This document shows positions 1 to 9,516 of a DNA stretch of 62,047 bases, one piece after another (within the stretch, counting starts at the first letter, position 1; the number at the start of each line of letters is the position of its first letter). The DNA is taken from NCBI GenBank assembly GCA_002067235.1, contig MVQP01000007.1, forward strand, positions 1 through 62,047. The letters are read 5' to 3'. This DNA comes from Syntrophorhabdus sp. PtaB.Bin047. GTDB lineage: Bacteria > Desulfobacterota > Syntrophorhabdia > Syntrophorhabdales > Syntrophorhabdaceae. A program made the translations under genes and the position numbers. The notes under the pieces are model-generated. The model made no database searches and had not been told where the DNA came from. It worked only from the letters and a program-made list of their open reading frames with translations.

Positions 1-70
1 ACGCCGGTAACCTTACTTTCATTCTTCTTATCATGGACTGCCTGTGATATTCCATTGGGAGTAACATACA

Positions 71-230
71 AGGTTTCAGGGATAAAAGACCGTTTCAGGT
101 TTCACGTTTCAGGTTAAAGGCCGAAGAAGGAAAGCACTCTACAGGTTTTTCTTTTTCCTGGAACCTGAGACTTGAAACCGTCTCTACGCTTTTTCCCTGA
201 AACCTGAAACCTTGAACCTGGAACCGTATT
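71..230. repeat. Cluster of GGTTTCAGG-type dispersed repeats
   Basis: Direct and inverted copies of a short motif built from GGTTTCAGGTTTC and GGTTCCAGG crowd this stretch. The copy at 92-115 is identical over 24 bases to the reverse complement of 1412-1435, on the other side of the methyltransferase gene. A second block at 168-230 runs in the opposite orientation and forms the last codons of that gene. A further relative lies at 40190-40213. No open frame or known RNA is visible in bases 1-183 apart from these repeats. Confidence 0.75.
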
Positions 231-1332
231 CATACAGATAACACTGTATCCTGCCGTTGTAGAGCTTGCGGTTCCTGTCGGCACGTTTTCCGTAATGCTT
301 CTCGAAGCCTTCGAATGCCGTCAGGATGAAGAAGGACCACGCCGGGAACTGCCCGAAAAGCCTGCCCATCTCACCGGCCTGTTCGGCGGCGGTTTTCCTG
401 TCCCCCGACCGTTCGCCATAGGGCGGGTTGCAGATGACGATCCCTTGAGGGGCAGGCAAAGACAGCTCGCGGAAATCACCTTTCCTGAAAGTGATCGCGG
501 AGAGGACCCCGGTATGACGCGCATTCCTGCGGGCCTTCCCCATGACGTCATCGTCGATATCGGAGGCGACGATGTGGAGATCTTCCCTGTTCGCTGCCCC
601 CCTGGCGTCGCGCCGGACATCGTCCCAGGCACGCGATGTGATGAACGGCCATTGCTCGGCCGCAAATTGTCGTCCCGTGCCGGGAGCGATGTTCCTGCCC
701 ATCATCGCCGCCTCGATGGCTATGGTGCCGGAACCGCAGAAGGGATCGGCAAGGGCGATGCCCGGCTTCCACCGGCTTAAGTACACAAGCCCCGCCGCGA
801 GCGTCTCCTTGAGGGCGGCCTCGCCCGCGGCGCTGCGGTATCCCCTCTTGTGGAGACCGGGGCCCGTGGAATCCATGTCTATGGTCGCAACGTCCCTGTT
901 CAGGGACACCTCCACGCCGAAACGCGGCCCCGTCTCGGGAAAGGTCCCGGAGTGATAGGTTCCTTTCAGCGATTCAATGATCGCCTTCTTTACGACGGAC
1001 TGGCAGGCGGGGACGCTCGAGAGCTTCGATCGCACCGATCTGCCCGTTACATGAACGGCCGCGTCACGAGGCAGTATATCCCCCCATGGCACCTTGAGGA
1101 CACCTTGGAAGAGTTCCTCGAAATCGGTCGCTGGGAACCGCCCCATCTCGACGAGGACCCTGTCGGCACACCTCAACCAGATGTTGGCTCTTGCCACGTC
1201 CCGTTCGGTCCCTGAAAACGATATCCGGCCGTTGTCGATCCCCGACTTTTCCAGACCGAGACGCTTCAATTCATGGGCCACCACGGATTCCAGACCGAAG
1301 GCCGCAGTGGCCGCAAGCCTGAACTCACTCAT
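184..1332 (-). CDS. THUMP-domain class I rRNA/tRNA guanine-N2 methyltransferase (RlmL N-half/Trm14-like)
   Basis: A SAM-dependent RNA methyltransferase of about 382 residues. The N-terminal third is a THUMP/ferredoxin-like RNA-binding region. The C-terminal Rossmann domain shows the SAM motif DPFCGSGTIAIEAA and the catalytic NPPYGER motif typical of N2-guanine methyltransferases such as the first half of E. coli RlmL (23S G2445). The start at MSEFRLAATAAFGLE is chosen because family members begin there; eight in-frame upstream residues look non-coding. It is probably cotranscribed with truA, another RNA-modification gene. The last codons (about GSRFKVSGFREKA) are derived from the adjacent dispersed repeat, so the C-terminus is lineage specific. 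The exact substrate, rRNA or tRNA, is inferred only from the family. Confidence 0.88.
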   Translation of the reverse strand: MSEFRLAATAAFGLESVVAHELKRLGLEKSGIDNGRISFSGTERDVARANIWLRCADRVLVEMGRFPATDFEELFQGVLKVPWGDILPRDAAVHVTGRSVRSKLSSVPACQSVVKKAIIESLKGTYHSGTFPETGPRFGVEVSLNRDVATIDMDSTGPGLHKRGYRSAAGEAALKETLAAGLVYLSRWKPGIALADPFCGSGTIAIEAAMMGRNIAPGTGRQFAAEQWPFITSRAWDDVRRDARGAANREDLHIVASDIDDDVMGKARRNARHTGVLSAITFRKGDFRELSLPAPQGIVICNPPYGERSGDRKTAAEQAGEMGRLFGQFPAWSFFILTAFEGFEKHYGKRADRNRKLYNGRIQCYLYEYGSRFKVSGFREKA

Positions 1333-1406
1333 GAACCATCCCACCCCGAAACGCAATCATCAACATTCTCCGTCCTCAAAACTCTCGCCCAAGCCCGTTC
1401 CTGTCC

Positions 1407-1435
1407 CCTGGAACCTGAAACGTGAAACCTGAAAC
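1407..1435. repeat. Inverted copy of the GGTTTCAGG repeat
   Basis: This 29-base block lies between truA and the methyltransferase gene. Bases 1412-1435 are the exact reverse complement of 92-115. The two copies bracket the methyltransferase as 24-base inverted repeats about 1.3 kb apart. No transposase accompanies them. Confidence 0.8.
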
Positions 1436-1439
1436 ATCT

Positions 1440-2183
1440 TCAGTACCTTATCCTTCTGAGAAAAAGCCCCTGCGGGGGGGCGGTCGGGCCCGCGCTGTCG
1501 CGGTCCCTTGCCTCAACGACCCTCCCGAACTCCTCCAGGGTGATCTTTCCCTCCCCGAGCAGCACGAGAGTACCCACGATGTTTCTCACCATGTAGCGCA
1601 GGAAACCTGTTGCCTCGATGACGATATGAATGAAACTCCCCCTTCTCTTCACCCCGGCCATCAGGACCTCTCTCTCACAGCTTCGATAAGGCTCTTTCTT
1701 CTTCTTGAATGAGGCGAAATCGCGTTTGCCCACGAGGGACCTGGCCCCTTTGTCCATGAGAGCGCTGTCGAGTCTGTAAGGGACGTGCCAGGAATAGCGC
1801 ACGGAGAACGGCGAATGACGCGGTGCATTGTGAATGCTGTACACATAGGTCTTGCTCTTTGCCGAGTACCTGGCATGGAAAGACAGGTCCCGCTCCATCG
1901 CGGACACGACCCGGACGTCGTCGGGCAGCATGCTGTTCAGGCCGCGCACAAGACTGGCAAGGTCTATCACTTTCTCCGTGACGAAGTTGACAACCTGGCC
2001 GAAGGCGTGGACGCCCGCGTCGGTCCTCCCGGCGCTGTACATCTTGATGGGGTGGTCTAGTATCCTTTCAACGGCACCCTTTAGCGTCTCTTCGATGGTG
2101 ACGCCGTTGGGCTGACACTGCCATCCGTGATAATTCGTTCCGTCGTATTCCACGACAAGGGATATGTTTCTCTTGCGGTCCAT
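1440..2183 (-). CDS. truA: tRNA pseudouridine(38-40) synthase TruA
   Basis: Converts uridines 38-40 of the tRNA anticodon arm to pseudouridine. The protein shows the TruA signature YSAGRTDAGVHAFGQ, with the catalytic aspartate in RTDAG, and the N-terminal LVVEYDGTNYHGWQ block. At about 247 residues it is close to the normal family length. An ATG at 2183 is preferred over the in-frame TTG at 2213 because the family begins near MDRKRNISLVVEYDG and neither site has a strong ribosome-binding site. It lies on the minus strand between a small lipoprotein gene and the RNA methyltransferase, forming a translation/RNA-modification group. Confidence 0.95.
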   Translation of the reverse strand: MDRKRNISLVVEYDGTNYHGWQCQPNGVTIEETLKGAVERILDHPIKMYSAGRTDAGVHAFGQVVNFVTEKVIDLASLVRGLNSMLPDDVRVVSAMERDLSFHARYSAKSKTYVYSIHNAPRHSPFSVRYSWHVPYRLDSALMDKGARSLVGKRDFASFKKKKEPYRSCEREVLMAGVKRRGSFIHIVIEATGFLRYMVRNIVGTLVLLGEGKITLEEFGRVVEARDRDSAGPTAPPQGLFLRRIRY

Positions 2184-2245
2184 CGCTATATTTTCTGAGG
2201 ATAATTCCTGCAAATGTGCGGTTCACAACACCCGAAGGTCCCGGG

Positions 2246-2566
2246 TCATCGCGGTTTCCCGGTCTCCGGCTTCCTCTTCTCCCCATCCGGCCTTTCAGGT
2301 CTGTCCGCTGCGGCGGGTTTCGCGTCCTTCTTCAACGCCTCGGGTTTCGCCTGCGCTTCGGGTGCCACCCTGGTCTTGTCCCTCTCCTCGAGTTTCTTGT
2401 AGAGTTCCTCGATCTCCTTCTTGAGAGCGATATTCTCGGCTTTCAGGAAGTTGTTCTCTTCCTTCATGACCCTCAATTCTTCCTTGAGGCCCTTCTCCTC
2501 CCTGCTGCAGGAAGGCAGGAGGAGGGCAAGGGACACCGCGGCAGCAATGACGGCGAGGTATTTCAT
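2246..2566 (-). CDS. Small coiled-coil lipoprotein
   Basis: A protein of about 106 residues. A hydrophobic signal with lipobox LLPSC near residues 15-20 predicts a lipid-anchored envelope protein. Residues 25-65 form a heptad-rich coiled coil (repeated EELRVMKEEN and LKKEIEELYKKLEERD). The tail is rich in Lys, Pro, Ala and Glu, consistent with a disordered or periplasm-spanning linker. I do not recognise a family. The ATG at 2566 has GGAAGA nine bases upstream; a GTG two codons earlier is possible. It lies immediately upstream of truA and is divergent from gyrA. Function unknown; a structural or scaffold role in the periplasm is only a guess. Confidence 0.7.
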   Translation of the reverse strand: MKYLAVIAAAVSLALLLPSCSREEKGLKEELRVMKEENNFLKAENIALKKEIEELYKKLEERDKTRVAPEAQAKPEALKKDAKPAAADRPERPDGEKRKPETGKPR

Positions 2567-2653
2567 TGTCACTATTCTTCCACGACGGTCCGGCGGTTGT
2601 CAACTGCTTCCTGTAAATGTGCGTTTAGTGCGGACATCTTGCTGTCCCTCTCA

Positions 2654-2682
2654 TTTACACCCCTCCCAGAATATGGTACATT
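2654..2682 (+). promoter_or_regulatory. Candidate sigma70 promoter of gyrA-gpsA
   Basis: A -35 box TTTACA (2654-2659) and a -10 box TACATT (2677-2682) are separated by 17 bases. They lie about 35 bases upstream of the gyrA start. A ribosome-binding site GGAGGA (2708-2713) precedes the ATG by five bases. Confidence 0.55.
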
Positions 2683-2718
2683 AACGCAAAAACCTACGAA
2701 GTATCCCGGAGGATCATA

Positions 2719-5184
2719 ATGCAGTCATCTGTCGTCACCGTCCCCATCGAAGAGGAGATGAAGCGCTCCTATCTCGACTATGCCATGAGCACCATCATCG
2801 GCCGGGCGCTCCCCGACATCAGGGACGGACTGAAACCCGTTCATAGAAGAATACTCTACGCCATGTACGAGCTTAACAACACCCACGACAAGCCATACAA
2901 GAAGTCGGCAAGGGTCGTCGGTGACGTCATAGGTAAGTTCCATCCCCACGGGGACCAGGCGGTCTACGACGCCATTACCAGGATGGTCCAGGACTTCTCC
3001 CTGCGCTATCCCCTTGTGGACGGTCAGGGCAATTTCGGCTCCGTCGACGGCGACGCCCCCGCGGCCATGCGGTACACGGAGATACGCCTCTCCCGCGTCG
3101 CCGAGGAGATCCTCAGGGACATAGAAAAGGACACCGTTCTTTTCAGGCCCAACTACGACGATTCCCTCGTGGAGCCCATGGTCCTTCCTTCCCGCCTTCC
3201 CAACCTCCTCATCAACGGCTCTTCGGGCATAGCCGTCGGCATGGCGACGAACATCCCGCCCCACAACATGAAGGAGGTCATCAACGGGCTTATCGCCTTC
3301 ATCGGGAACAACGATATCCCCCTGTCCGAGCTCATGGAGATAATCCCGGGACCCGATTTTCCGACGCAGGGCATCATTTACGGGAGACAAGGAATAATCG
3401 AGGCCTACCAGTCCGGCAGGGGACATATCGTCCTGCGCGCCAGGGCTGACATTGAAAAGAGAAAGAAGGACGGCAGAGAGGCCATCGTCATCACCGAGAT
3501 ACCCTACCAGGTGAACAAGGCCCGCCTGATCGAAAATATCGTCGAGCTCATCAACGCGAAGAGGATCGAGGGCATATCGAACATCAAGGACGAATCGAGC
3601 AGGGAAGGAATGCGCATAGTCATCGACCTCAAGAAGGGAGAGATACCCGAACCCATCCTCAACAAGCTATACAAGCACACCCAGCTCCAGACGACCTTCG
3701 GCATCATATTCCTCACCATCGTCAACAACGAACCGAAGCTCCTCAACCTGAAGGAGATGCTCCACGAGTTCGTCGAGTTCCGCAAGGAGATCGTCACGAA
3801 GAGGTCCACCTTCGAGCTCAACAAGGCACTGGACAGGCTCCACCTCCTCGAAGGCCTCAAAACCGCCCTAGACCACATCGACGAGGTGATCGCCATCATC
3901 AAGGGTTCCGCCAACACACCCGAGGCCCGCGAGGCCCTCATCGCCCGTTTCGCCTTTTCCGAGAAACAGGCGACAAATATCCTCGAGATGCGGCTCCAGC
4001 GATTGACCTCCCTAGAACGGACGAAGATACTCGACGACCACAAGAACACGTCCGACGAGATCGACCGCTTAAGACGGGTGCTGGCCGACGAGTCTCTCCT
4101 TCTCGACATCGTGAAGACGGAGCTTATCGAGATGCGAGACAGGTACGGTGACAAGCGCCTGACGGAGATTGCCGATTACGTCCCCGAGATAACCCTCGAG
4201 GACATGATCAAGGAAGAAGAGGTCGTCGTCACCATCACCAACAAGGGGTACATAAAGAGAACGTCTCTCGACCAGTACAGGAACCAGATGCGCGGCGGCA
4301 AGGGAAGAACGGGCATCGTGGTCCGGGAGGAGGACTTCGTTGACCACCTCTACATCGCATCGACCCACTCCAACATACTCTTCTTCACGAATATCGGCAA
4401 GGTCCACGCCGTAAGGGTCCATACCATCCCTGAAGCATCCCTCACGTCAAAGGGAAAACCCGTCGTACACCTCATCAACCTCGAAAAAGACGAACGCATA
4501 ACGGCCGTCGCCCACGTCAAGGACTATGCGCCTGACAGGTTCCTCTTCTTCACGACGAAGAAAGGCCACGTCAAGAGGCTCAGCCTCGATCTCCTCAGGA
4601 ACATCAGGTCCACGGGCATAAAGGCCATCACGCTGCCCGACGATGACAGTCTCATCAGCGTCCTCGAGACAGCGGGAGACGGAGAGATCATGATCGGCAC
4701 GAAACTCGGTCTCGCGATACGTTTCAACGAAACGGAGATTCGGCCCATGGGCCGGTCTGCTTACGGTGTTCGCGGCATCAGGTTCAAGAAGGCTTCCGAC
4801 GAGGTGGTATCCGTGGAGCGGGTGGACGAATCGTGCACGATCTTCACGGTCACACAGAAGGGCTACGGCAAGTGTGCCCCCTGCTCCGACTACCGCCTCC
4901 AGGCACGCGGCGGCTCGGGGATCATCAACGTCAGGTGCGGGATAAAGAACGGCAGCGTCGTCAGCCTGAACCGCCTGAGCGAGAAGGAGGACGTCATCCT
5001 CGTGACCGACACCGGGCGTACCATCAGGTTCCGTTCCAGCAACATACCGGTGCAGAAGCGCGGCGGCCTCGGCGTCAAGCTCATGGGATTGCGCGACGGT
5101 GAGGTCATAAGCGGCGTTGCCATCGTGGAGGCCGCTGAGGACATGCTCGAAGAGGGTATTGACACGCCGGACGGGAACGAATGA
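2719..5184 (+). CDS. gyrA: DNA gyrase subunit A
   Basis: The breakage-reunion subunit of the type IIA topoisomerase that introduces negative supercoils together with GyrB (not in this window). It has 821 residues. The winged-helix/tower core carries the active-site tyrosine Tyr119 in AAMRYTE. The C-terminal beta-pinwheel carries the GyrA box QMRGGKG (523-529), which distinguishes it from ParC; the consensus second residue Arg is Met here. The quinolone-determining loop reads [10 protein letters not shown], so Gln80 sits where E. coli has Ser83, while the Asp87 equivalent (Asp84) is kept. The stop codon overlaps the gpsA start as ATGA, indicating cotranscription and translational coupling. Confidence 0.97.
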   Translation: MQSSVVTVPIEEEMKRSYLDYAMSTIIGRALPDIRDGLKPVHRRILYAMYELNNTHDKPYKKSARVVGDVIGKFHPHGDQAVYDAITRMVQDFSLRYPLVDGQGNFGSVDGDAPAAMRYTEIRLSRVAEEILRDIEKDTVLFRPNYDDSLVEPMVLPSRLPNLLINGSSGIAVGMATNIPPHNMKEVINGLIAFIGNNDIPLSELMEIIPGPDFPTQGIIYGRQGIIEAYQSGRGHIVLRARADIEKRKKDGREAIVITEIPYQVNKARLIENIVELINAKRIEGISNIKDESSREGMRIVIDLKKGEIPEPILNKLYKHTQLQTTFGIIFLTIVNNEPKLLNLKEMLHEFVEFRKEIVTKRSTFELNKALDRLHLLEGLKTALDHIDEVIAIIKGSANTPEAREALIARFAFSEKQATNILEMRLQRLTSLERTKILDDHKNTSDEIDRLRRVLADESLLLDIVKTELIEMRDRYGDKRLTEIADYVPEITLEDMIKEEEVVVTITNKGYIKRTSLDQYRNQMRGGKGRTGIVVREEDFVDHLYIASTHSNILFFTNIGKVHAVRVHTIPEASLTSKGKPVVHLINLEKDERITAVAHVKDYAPDRFLFFTTKKGHVKRLSLDLLRNIRSTGIKAITLPDDDSLISVLETAGDGEIMIGTKLGLAIRFNETEIRPMGRSAYGVRGIRFKKASDEVVSVERVDESCTIFTVTQKGYGKCAPCSDYRLQARGGSGIINVRCGIKNGSVVSLNRLSEKEDVILVTDTGRTIRFRSSNIPVQKRGGLGVKLMGLRDGEVISGVAIVEAAEDMLEEGIDTPDGNE

Positions 5185-6176
5185 AGGTAGCTGTCATCGG
5201 CGCGGGGGCATGGGGAACGGCCTTCGCCATTCACCTTGCCCGTACCGGAAAAAGTGTGCTTCTCTGGGCCTATGAGAAAGACCTCGTGACGGAGCTCCGC
5301 GAGCGGCGTGAGAACACCGCCTTCCTTCCCGGCTTCAAACTGGACAGCGCCACAGGTTACACCAACAATCTTCAGGAGGCGGTGGAGTTCGCGGACACCG
5401 TCGTTATCGCAACGCCCTCCTTCGCCCTGCGCGATACGCTGACACCGGTTGGCGCGCGACTGCGCGACAAGAAGATCCTCATCCTCACGAAAGGCATCGA
5501 GCGTTCGACGCTGAAACTCATGAACGAGGTGGTGGAGGAGATGACGGGCTCCACCGGAGATACGATTGCGACCCTTTCAGGCCCTTCCTTCGCCCTGGAG
5601 GTTGCCCGGGGTCTTTTTACCGCCGCTGTCGTCGCCTCGAGGAACATGGACCTTTCCTTCAACCTGCAGGAACGCATTCACAGCGACTACTTCCGCGTTT
5701 ACCGTGTCGACGATATAACGGGCGTGGAACTCGGAGGCGCCTTGAAGAACGTCATGGCAATAGGTTCGGGGATCATCGAGGGCCTCAATTTCGGCACGAA
5801 TACCCAAGCCGCCTTCACGACGCGCGCGCTGGCCGAGATAAAGCGCCTCGGCCTCGCCATGGGCGCCCGCGAGACAACCTTCATGGGTCTGTCCGGCATG
5901 GGCGATCTCATTCTCACCTCATACGGAAGCCTCAGCAGGAACAGGGTCTTCGGAATCGAGCTCGCCAAAGGGAGAAGCTCGGCGGACATTATCGCCTCTC
6001 AAAAGACCGTCGTCGAGGGCTACTACACGATAAACGCGGCCTACAACCTCGCCGCCAGGCTGGGCGTCTCGATGCCCATCACCGAGGAGCTCTACCACAT
6101 AGTATACGAAGGCAAGGACATCACCGCGTCTCTCAAGGACATCATAACAAGGGAATTCAAGAAGGAAGACTACTGA
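5181..6176 (+). CDS. gpsA: NAD(P)-dependent glycerol-3-phosphate dehydrogenase
   Basis: Reduces dihydroxyacetone phosphate to sn-glycerol 3-phosphate for phospholipid synthesis in the cytoplasm. It has 331 residues, the normal length. The Rossmann motif [12 protein letters not shown] lies at the N-terminus. ILTKGIE, LSGPSFA and the [18 protein letters not shown] segment with the catalytic lysine are all present. It overlaps gyrA by four bases (ATGA). The gene ends exactly where a palindromic repeat begins, so the terminal A of its stop codon is also the first base of that repeat. Confidence 0.97.
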   Translation: MKVAVIGAGAWGTAFAIHLARTGKSVLLWAYEKDLVTELRERRENTAFLPGFKLDSATGYTNNLQEAVEFADTVVIATPSFALRDTLTPVGARLRDKKILILTKGIERSTLKLMNEVVEEMTGSTGDTIATLSGPSFALEVARGLFTAAVVASRNMDLSFNLQERIHSDYFRVYRVDDITGVELGGALKNVMAIGSGIIEGLNFGTNTQAAFTTRALAEIKRLGLAMGARETTFMGLSGMGDLILTSYGSLSRNRVFGIELAKGRSSADIIASQKTVVEGYYTINAAYNLAARLGVSMPITEELYHIVYEGKDITASLKDIITREFKKEDY

Positions 6177-6273
6177 GAAGACAGGCAATAGGTAATAGGT
6201 GCTGGGTTATGGGAAGACAGAAGAGAACCGTCCCGCCTATTACCCATTACCTATTACCCATCACCTGTCTTCT
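6176..6273. repeat. Palindromic GGTAATAGG repeat element between convergent genes
   Basis: The 98-base element has perfect 10-base ends: AGAAGACAGG at 6176-6185 and its complement at 6264-6273. Inside are inverted runs of the GGTAATAGGT/ACCTATTACC motif. It fills the whole gap between gpsA and the convergent transporter gene, provides the transporter's last codons and stop codon, and could fold into a long hairpin that ends transcription from both sides. The same motif recurs at 39791-39818 and 40161-40170. Confidence 0.75.
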
Positions 6274-7498
6274 CCACATTCGCCTTCCCGCCACGCACCG
6301 TTTGGAGGATGATGCAGCCTGTTATGAAAAGGACGGATATGGCCGCCACGGCCGGGCGCTGGTTGTTCGTCATGGAGGATACGGTCCCGAAAATGAGGGG
6401 GCCAACGACGGCCGACGTCTTCCCCACGAGGCTGTACACACCAAAGTACTTGGACTCGTCTCCCGGAGGGATGAACTGGGCGAAAAAGGCGCGTGTCGCG
6501 GCCTGGACTGTGCCCAGGCCGAGGCCGGCCATGGATGCCGCCACGAAGAAAAAGGCCTTGCTATAGATGAAATAGACGACTATGGTGACAATCATCCACA
6601 ACACGAGGGACAGCGAAACGACCCTTTTGGGCCCCCAGTAGTCTATGGGCCGCGCCATGAGGAACGCCCCAGCCAGGGCCGTCACCTGGACGACGAGGTA
6701 GAGAGCGATAAGCTGTTCCGGCGTGAAGCCGAGCGTCGTGGAGGCGAAGATGCTCGAAAAGACGATCACCGTATTGACCCCATCCTCGTAAAGAAAGTAC
6801 GCCAGAAGGAACCTGCGCTGGTCCCTGTCCGACCACATCCTTCTCAGGACACTCCACGTCGTGGCGAAACCATCCCGCGCGGCCTTTGCCAGCCTCTGGC
6901 CCTTTCCCTCGTCTGGGGGAAGGAAGGTGAACGCCGGGAGGGAAAATACCGCGAAGAAGACCGCCACCATGGGCCAGACAAAGGTGATATGGTTTGTCCT
7001 GACGAACAGGAGAGCGACGGCGAGTGAGACTATCGACCCGAGATAACCCGTGGCGTATCCCCAGGCCGATACCCTTCCCTGGTGCTCGTTGTCCGCTATG
7101 TCATTGAGGAAGGAATTGTAGAAGACTATGCCTCCCTCCATGCCCACATTGGCAAGAACGACCAGAGCAAACCCGGTCATCACCATTCCCTTATCCACCA
7201 GGGCCAGGAATGCGGTAGCGAGAACGCACAGCAGCGTGTAGGCAACAAGGAACCTCTTCTTCGCCCTGGCGTGATCCGAGATCCCCCCGAGGAATGGGGA
7301 ACTCAAGGCAACAAAGGCCATGCTCACCGATATGGCCCTTCCCCACCACAGGTCACCTAGGTTCGCATCGTTGCCGACTATCACCGTCGTGTAGTATACG
7401 GGAAATATGACCGCCGCAATGACCGCCGAGTAACTTGAGTTCGCGAAGTCAAAAAGACACCACGAGAATATTTTTCTGTCAAAAAGGCTCGTCTTCAT
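6254..7498 (-). CDS. MFS transporter, UMF1/Atg22-like family
   Basis: An integral membrane transporter of about 414 residues with around twelve hydrophobic segments. The N-terminal [15 protein letters not shown] motif is diagnostic of the UMF1 (Atg22-like) branch of the major facilitator superfamily; yeast Atg22 exports amino acids from the vacuole, and the bacterial substrates are mostly unknown. The start at [13 protein letters not shown] is preferred over an in-frame ATG 16 codons upstream because the family begins there. The final residues (about VEKTGDG) and the TAA stop are read from the intergenic repeat, so the C-terminal tail is probably not functional. The substrate cannot be told from sequence. 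Confidence 0.85.
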   Translation of the reverse strand: MKTSLFDRKIFSWCLFDFANSSYSAVIAAVIFPVYYTTVIVGNDANLGDLWWGRAISVSMAFVALSSPFLGGISDHARAKKRFLVAYTLLCVLATAFLALVDKGMVMTGFALVVLANVGMEGGIVFYNSFLNDIADNEHQGRVSAWGYATGYLGSIVSLAVALLFVRTNHITFVWPMVAVFFAVFSLPAFTFLPPDEGKGQRLAKAARDGFATTWSVLRRMWSDRDQRRFLLAYFLYEDGVNTVIVFSSIFASTTLGFTPEQLIALYLVVQVTALAGAFLMARPIDYWGPKRVVSLSLVLWMIVTIVVYFIYSKAFFFVAASMAGLGLGTVQAATRAFFAQFIPPGDESKYFGVYSLVGKTSAVVGPLIFGTVSSMTNNQRPAVAAISVLFITGCIILQTVRGGKANVEKTGDG

Positions 7499-7563
7499 TG
7501 TCTTTTGGTGTTGAACTAATTTACAATAAACGATGCCGTGATTCACTAAAATTGAGGAGGAAC

Positions 7564-8079
7564 ATGATGGACCTTTCCGTTTTTGACAATATGAAGGAAG
7601 ACGAACTGCGTGATTACCTGACCTTCCTCCTGTGGCATTACCGTCTCATGGACGCCTTCTGGTTCATATATGTCAGTGATACCTTCGGCCAGAGTGAGGC
7701 TGAACGCATCAACGAAAAGGTCTGGTCCCGCGTCCCGGAGATGGGCACCCGAGACCTTCTGCAGCGCTTCGGCATAACCGATAAGGGTCTCAAGGGCTTC
7801 ACAAAGGTGCTGAAGCTCTTTCCCTGGACGATCCTCGTCGAATACAAGTTCGAGGAGAAGGACGGGGAGGTCATCGTGACCGTCCCCCACTGTCCGACGC
7901 AGGAGGCGCGCCTGAAAAGGGGCCTTGGAGAGTTTGTCTGCAGGTACATGCACCACGGGGAGTTCGAGAGCATAGCCCGGGCCGTTGACCCCTCTATAAA
8001 GGTGGAATGCCTCTTCGCCCCTCCCGACGAGCACCCCGAGGATTGCTTCTGCAAATGGCGATTCACGGAAGCCTCATAG
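7564..8079 (+). CDS. DUF6125-like hypothetical protein
   Basis: A soluble protein of about 171 residues resembling the DUF6125 group found in many anaerobes. The N-terminal half is alpha-helical ([20 protein letters not shown]). The C-terminal half has His and Cys residues at [31 protein letters not shown] and EDCFCKW, a pattern that could bind metal or form a catalytic thiol site. Two adjacent ATGs follow GAGGAGG (7554-7560); the second, at 7567, has the better spacing. It lies 50 bases upstream of ald on the same strand, so cotranscription is likely. I cannot assign a reaction; a link to amino-acid metabolism rests only on position. Confidence 0.72.
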   Translation: MMDLSVFDNMKEDELRDYLTFLLWHYRLMDAFWFIYVSDTFGQSEAERINEKVWSRVPEMGTRDLLQRFGITDKGLKGFTKVLKLFPWTILVEYKFEEKDGEVIVTVPHCPTQEARLKRGLGEFVCRYMHHGEFESIARAVDPSIKVECLFAPPDEHPEDCFCKWRFTEAS

Positions 8080-8128
8080 ACAAAGACCGGCACCGGAGAT
8101 CAACAACCGAACTGGAGGAAGAGCAAGA

Positions 8129-9238
8129 ATGATAATAGGGGTACCGAGAGAGATCAAGGAAGGCGAGAACAGGGTTTCCATGACACCGGCCGGTGTCCAT
8201 ACCCTTGTCTCCGCGGGTCATCACATACTTTTCGAGCAGGGAGCGGGCGCGGGAAGCGGTCTCACCGATGAGGAGTACGCTCGGGAAGGGGCCGAGATCG
8301 TCGAATCGAAGAGAACGGTGTATGCCAGATCGGACATGATCGTGAAGGTGAAGGAACCCCTGGACATCGAGATCTCCCTTCTTCAGGAGGGACAGATACT
8401 TTTTACCTATCTCCACCTGGCCTCGTCGGAAAAGCTGACGAAAGGGCTCGCGAAGAGAAAAGTGACGGCCGTCGCCTACGAGACCATGGAAGATATGTTC
8501 GGCCGTCTTCCCCTGCTCATTCCCATGAGCGAGGTGGCCGGGCGCATCTCCGTCCAGGTCGCCATGCGCTTCCTGGAATCGGACCACGGCGGACGGGGTG
8601 TCCTCCTGAGCGGGGTCCCCGGCGTACCCCCGGCGGATGTCGTCATCATAGGGTGTGGCGTCGTGGGTATCAATGCGGCCCGCATCGCCGCGGGTCTCGG
8701 CGCCCACGTGACCGTCATCGACATCTCCCAGCACCGGCTGAGATACGTGGAGGACATCATGCACGGCCAGGTCATGACCGTCTATTCGACGAGCCACGCG
8801 ATCCGACGGGCGATCCAGTACGCCGATGTCCTCATCGGCGCTGTCCTCGTGCCCGGGGCGAAGGCCCCCGTTCTCGTCACGGAACAGATGGTGGCCCTCA
8901 TGAAACCCGGTTCCGTCATCGTCGACGTCTCCGTCGACCAGGGAGGCTGCGTGGAGACGATACGGCCGACGTCCCACAGCGAACCCACGTACACGCTCTA
9001 CGATGTCATCCACTACGCCGTCCCGAACATGCCCGCGTCGGTCCCGAGGACGTCGACCTTTGCCCTGACCAACGCCACGCTTCCTTACATCGAAACCATA
9101 GCATCCATGGGCGTCAAAAAGGCAGCAGCCAAAGACCCCCTGATAGCCTCCGGCATCAACGTGAAAAAGGGCGTGGTAACCCATCCGGCCGTAGCTGAGG
9201 CCTTCGGGATGAAATGGAAGAAATGGAACAAGGTGTGA
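8129..9238 (+). CDS. ald: Alanine dehydrogenase
   Basis: NAD-dependent oxidative deamination of L-alanine to pyruvate and ammonium, or the reverse. It has 369 residues, typical for Ald. The N-terminal motif MIIGVPREIKEGENRVSMTP and the NAD-binding glycine motif VVIIGCGVVGINAARIAAGL at about residues 170-190 are clear. The conserved substrate-site Lys and His regions (VKVKEP, FTYLHLA) are present. GGAGGA lies eight bases before the ATG. In anaerobes this enzyme serves alanine fermentation or nitrogen assimilation; which applies here is unknown. Confidence 0.96.
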   Translation: MIIGVPREIKEGENRVSMTPAGVHTLVSAGHHILFEQGAGAGSGLTDEEYAREGAEIVESKRTVYARSDMIVKVKEPLDIEISLLQEGQILFTYLHLASSEKLTKGLAKRKVTAVAYETMEDMFGRLPLLIPMSEVAGRISVQVAMRFLESDHGGRGVLLSGVPGVPPADVVIIGCGVVGINAARIAAGLGAHVTVIDISQHRLRYVEDIMHGQVMTVYSTSHAIRRAIQYADVLIGAVLVPGAKAPVLVTEQMVALMKPGSVIVDVSVDQGGCVETIRPTSHSEPTYTLYDVIHYAVPNMPASVPRTSTFALTNATLPYIETIASMGVKKAAAKDPLIASGINVKKGVVTHPAVAEAFGMKWKKWNKV

Positions 9239-9303
9239 GAAAGCGGGTTCCAGGGAAACGAACTTGTCGGGCCGCCTGAAAGTCTCCCGGCATCGTTCTT
9301 TCC

Positions 9304-9476
9304 CCCGTCATTCCGGCGACGGCCGGAATCCAGGAAGAACCGACCGTAAACGACCACCCGACAAGGAAAAGGTTCTTCGGCACCTCTCATATGGTGCTCT
9401 GGAGGGTATCGTTTCTTGTGCGCTTTCTGCTGCAACAGGATTTCTCCTGGATTCCGGCCGTCGCCGGAATGACGGG
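9304..9476. repeat. Pair of perfect 31-base inverted repeats
   Basis: Bases 9304-9334 and 9446-9476 are exact reverse complements. Each arm is itself an imperfect palindrome around ATTCCGGC...GCCGGAAT, the type of small repeat widespread in proteobacterial intergenic DNA. They flank 111 bases with no convincing gene and lie between the convergent ald and aldehyde dehydrogenase genes. The whole 9239-9516 gap holds nothing else I can identify. Confidence 0.85.
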
Positions 9477-9516
9477 AGCACCCGCAGTTTCAGGGAAGAT
9501 GGGAACCATTACGGTT

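Noticed and set aside
2725..3426. A 233-codon minus-strand frame inside gyrA
   Set aside because: It is an antisense shadow of a highly conserved gene; several similar frames oppose aspS, mfd, addA and surA.
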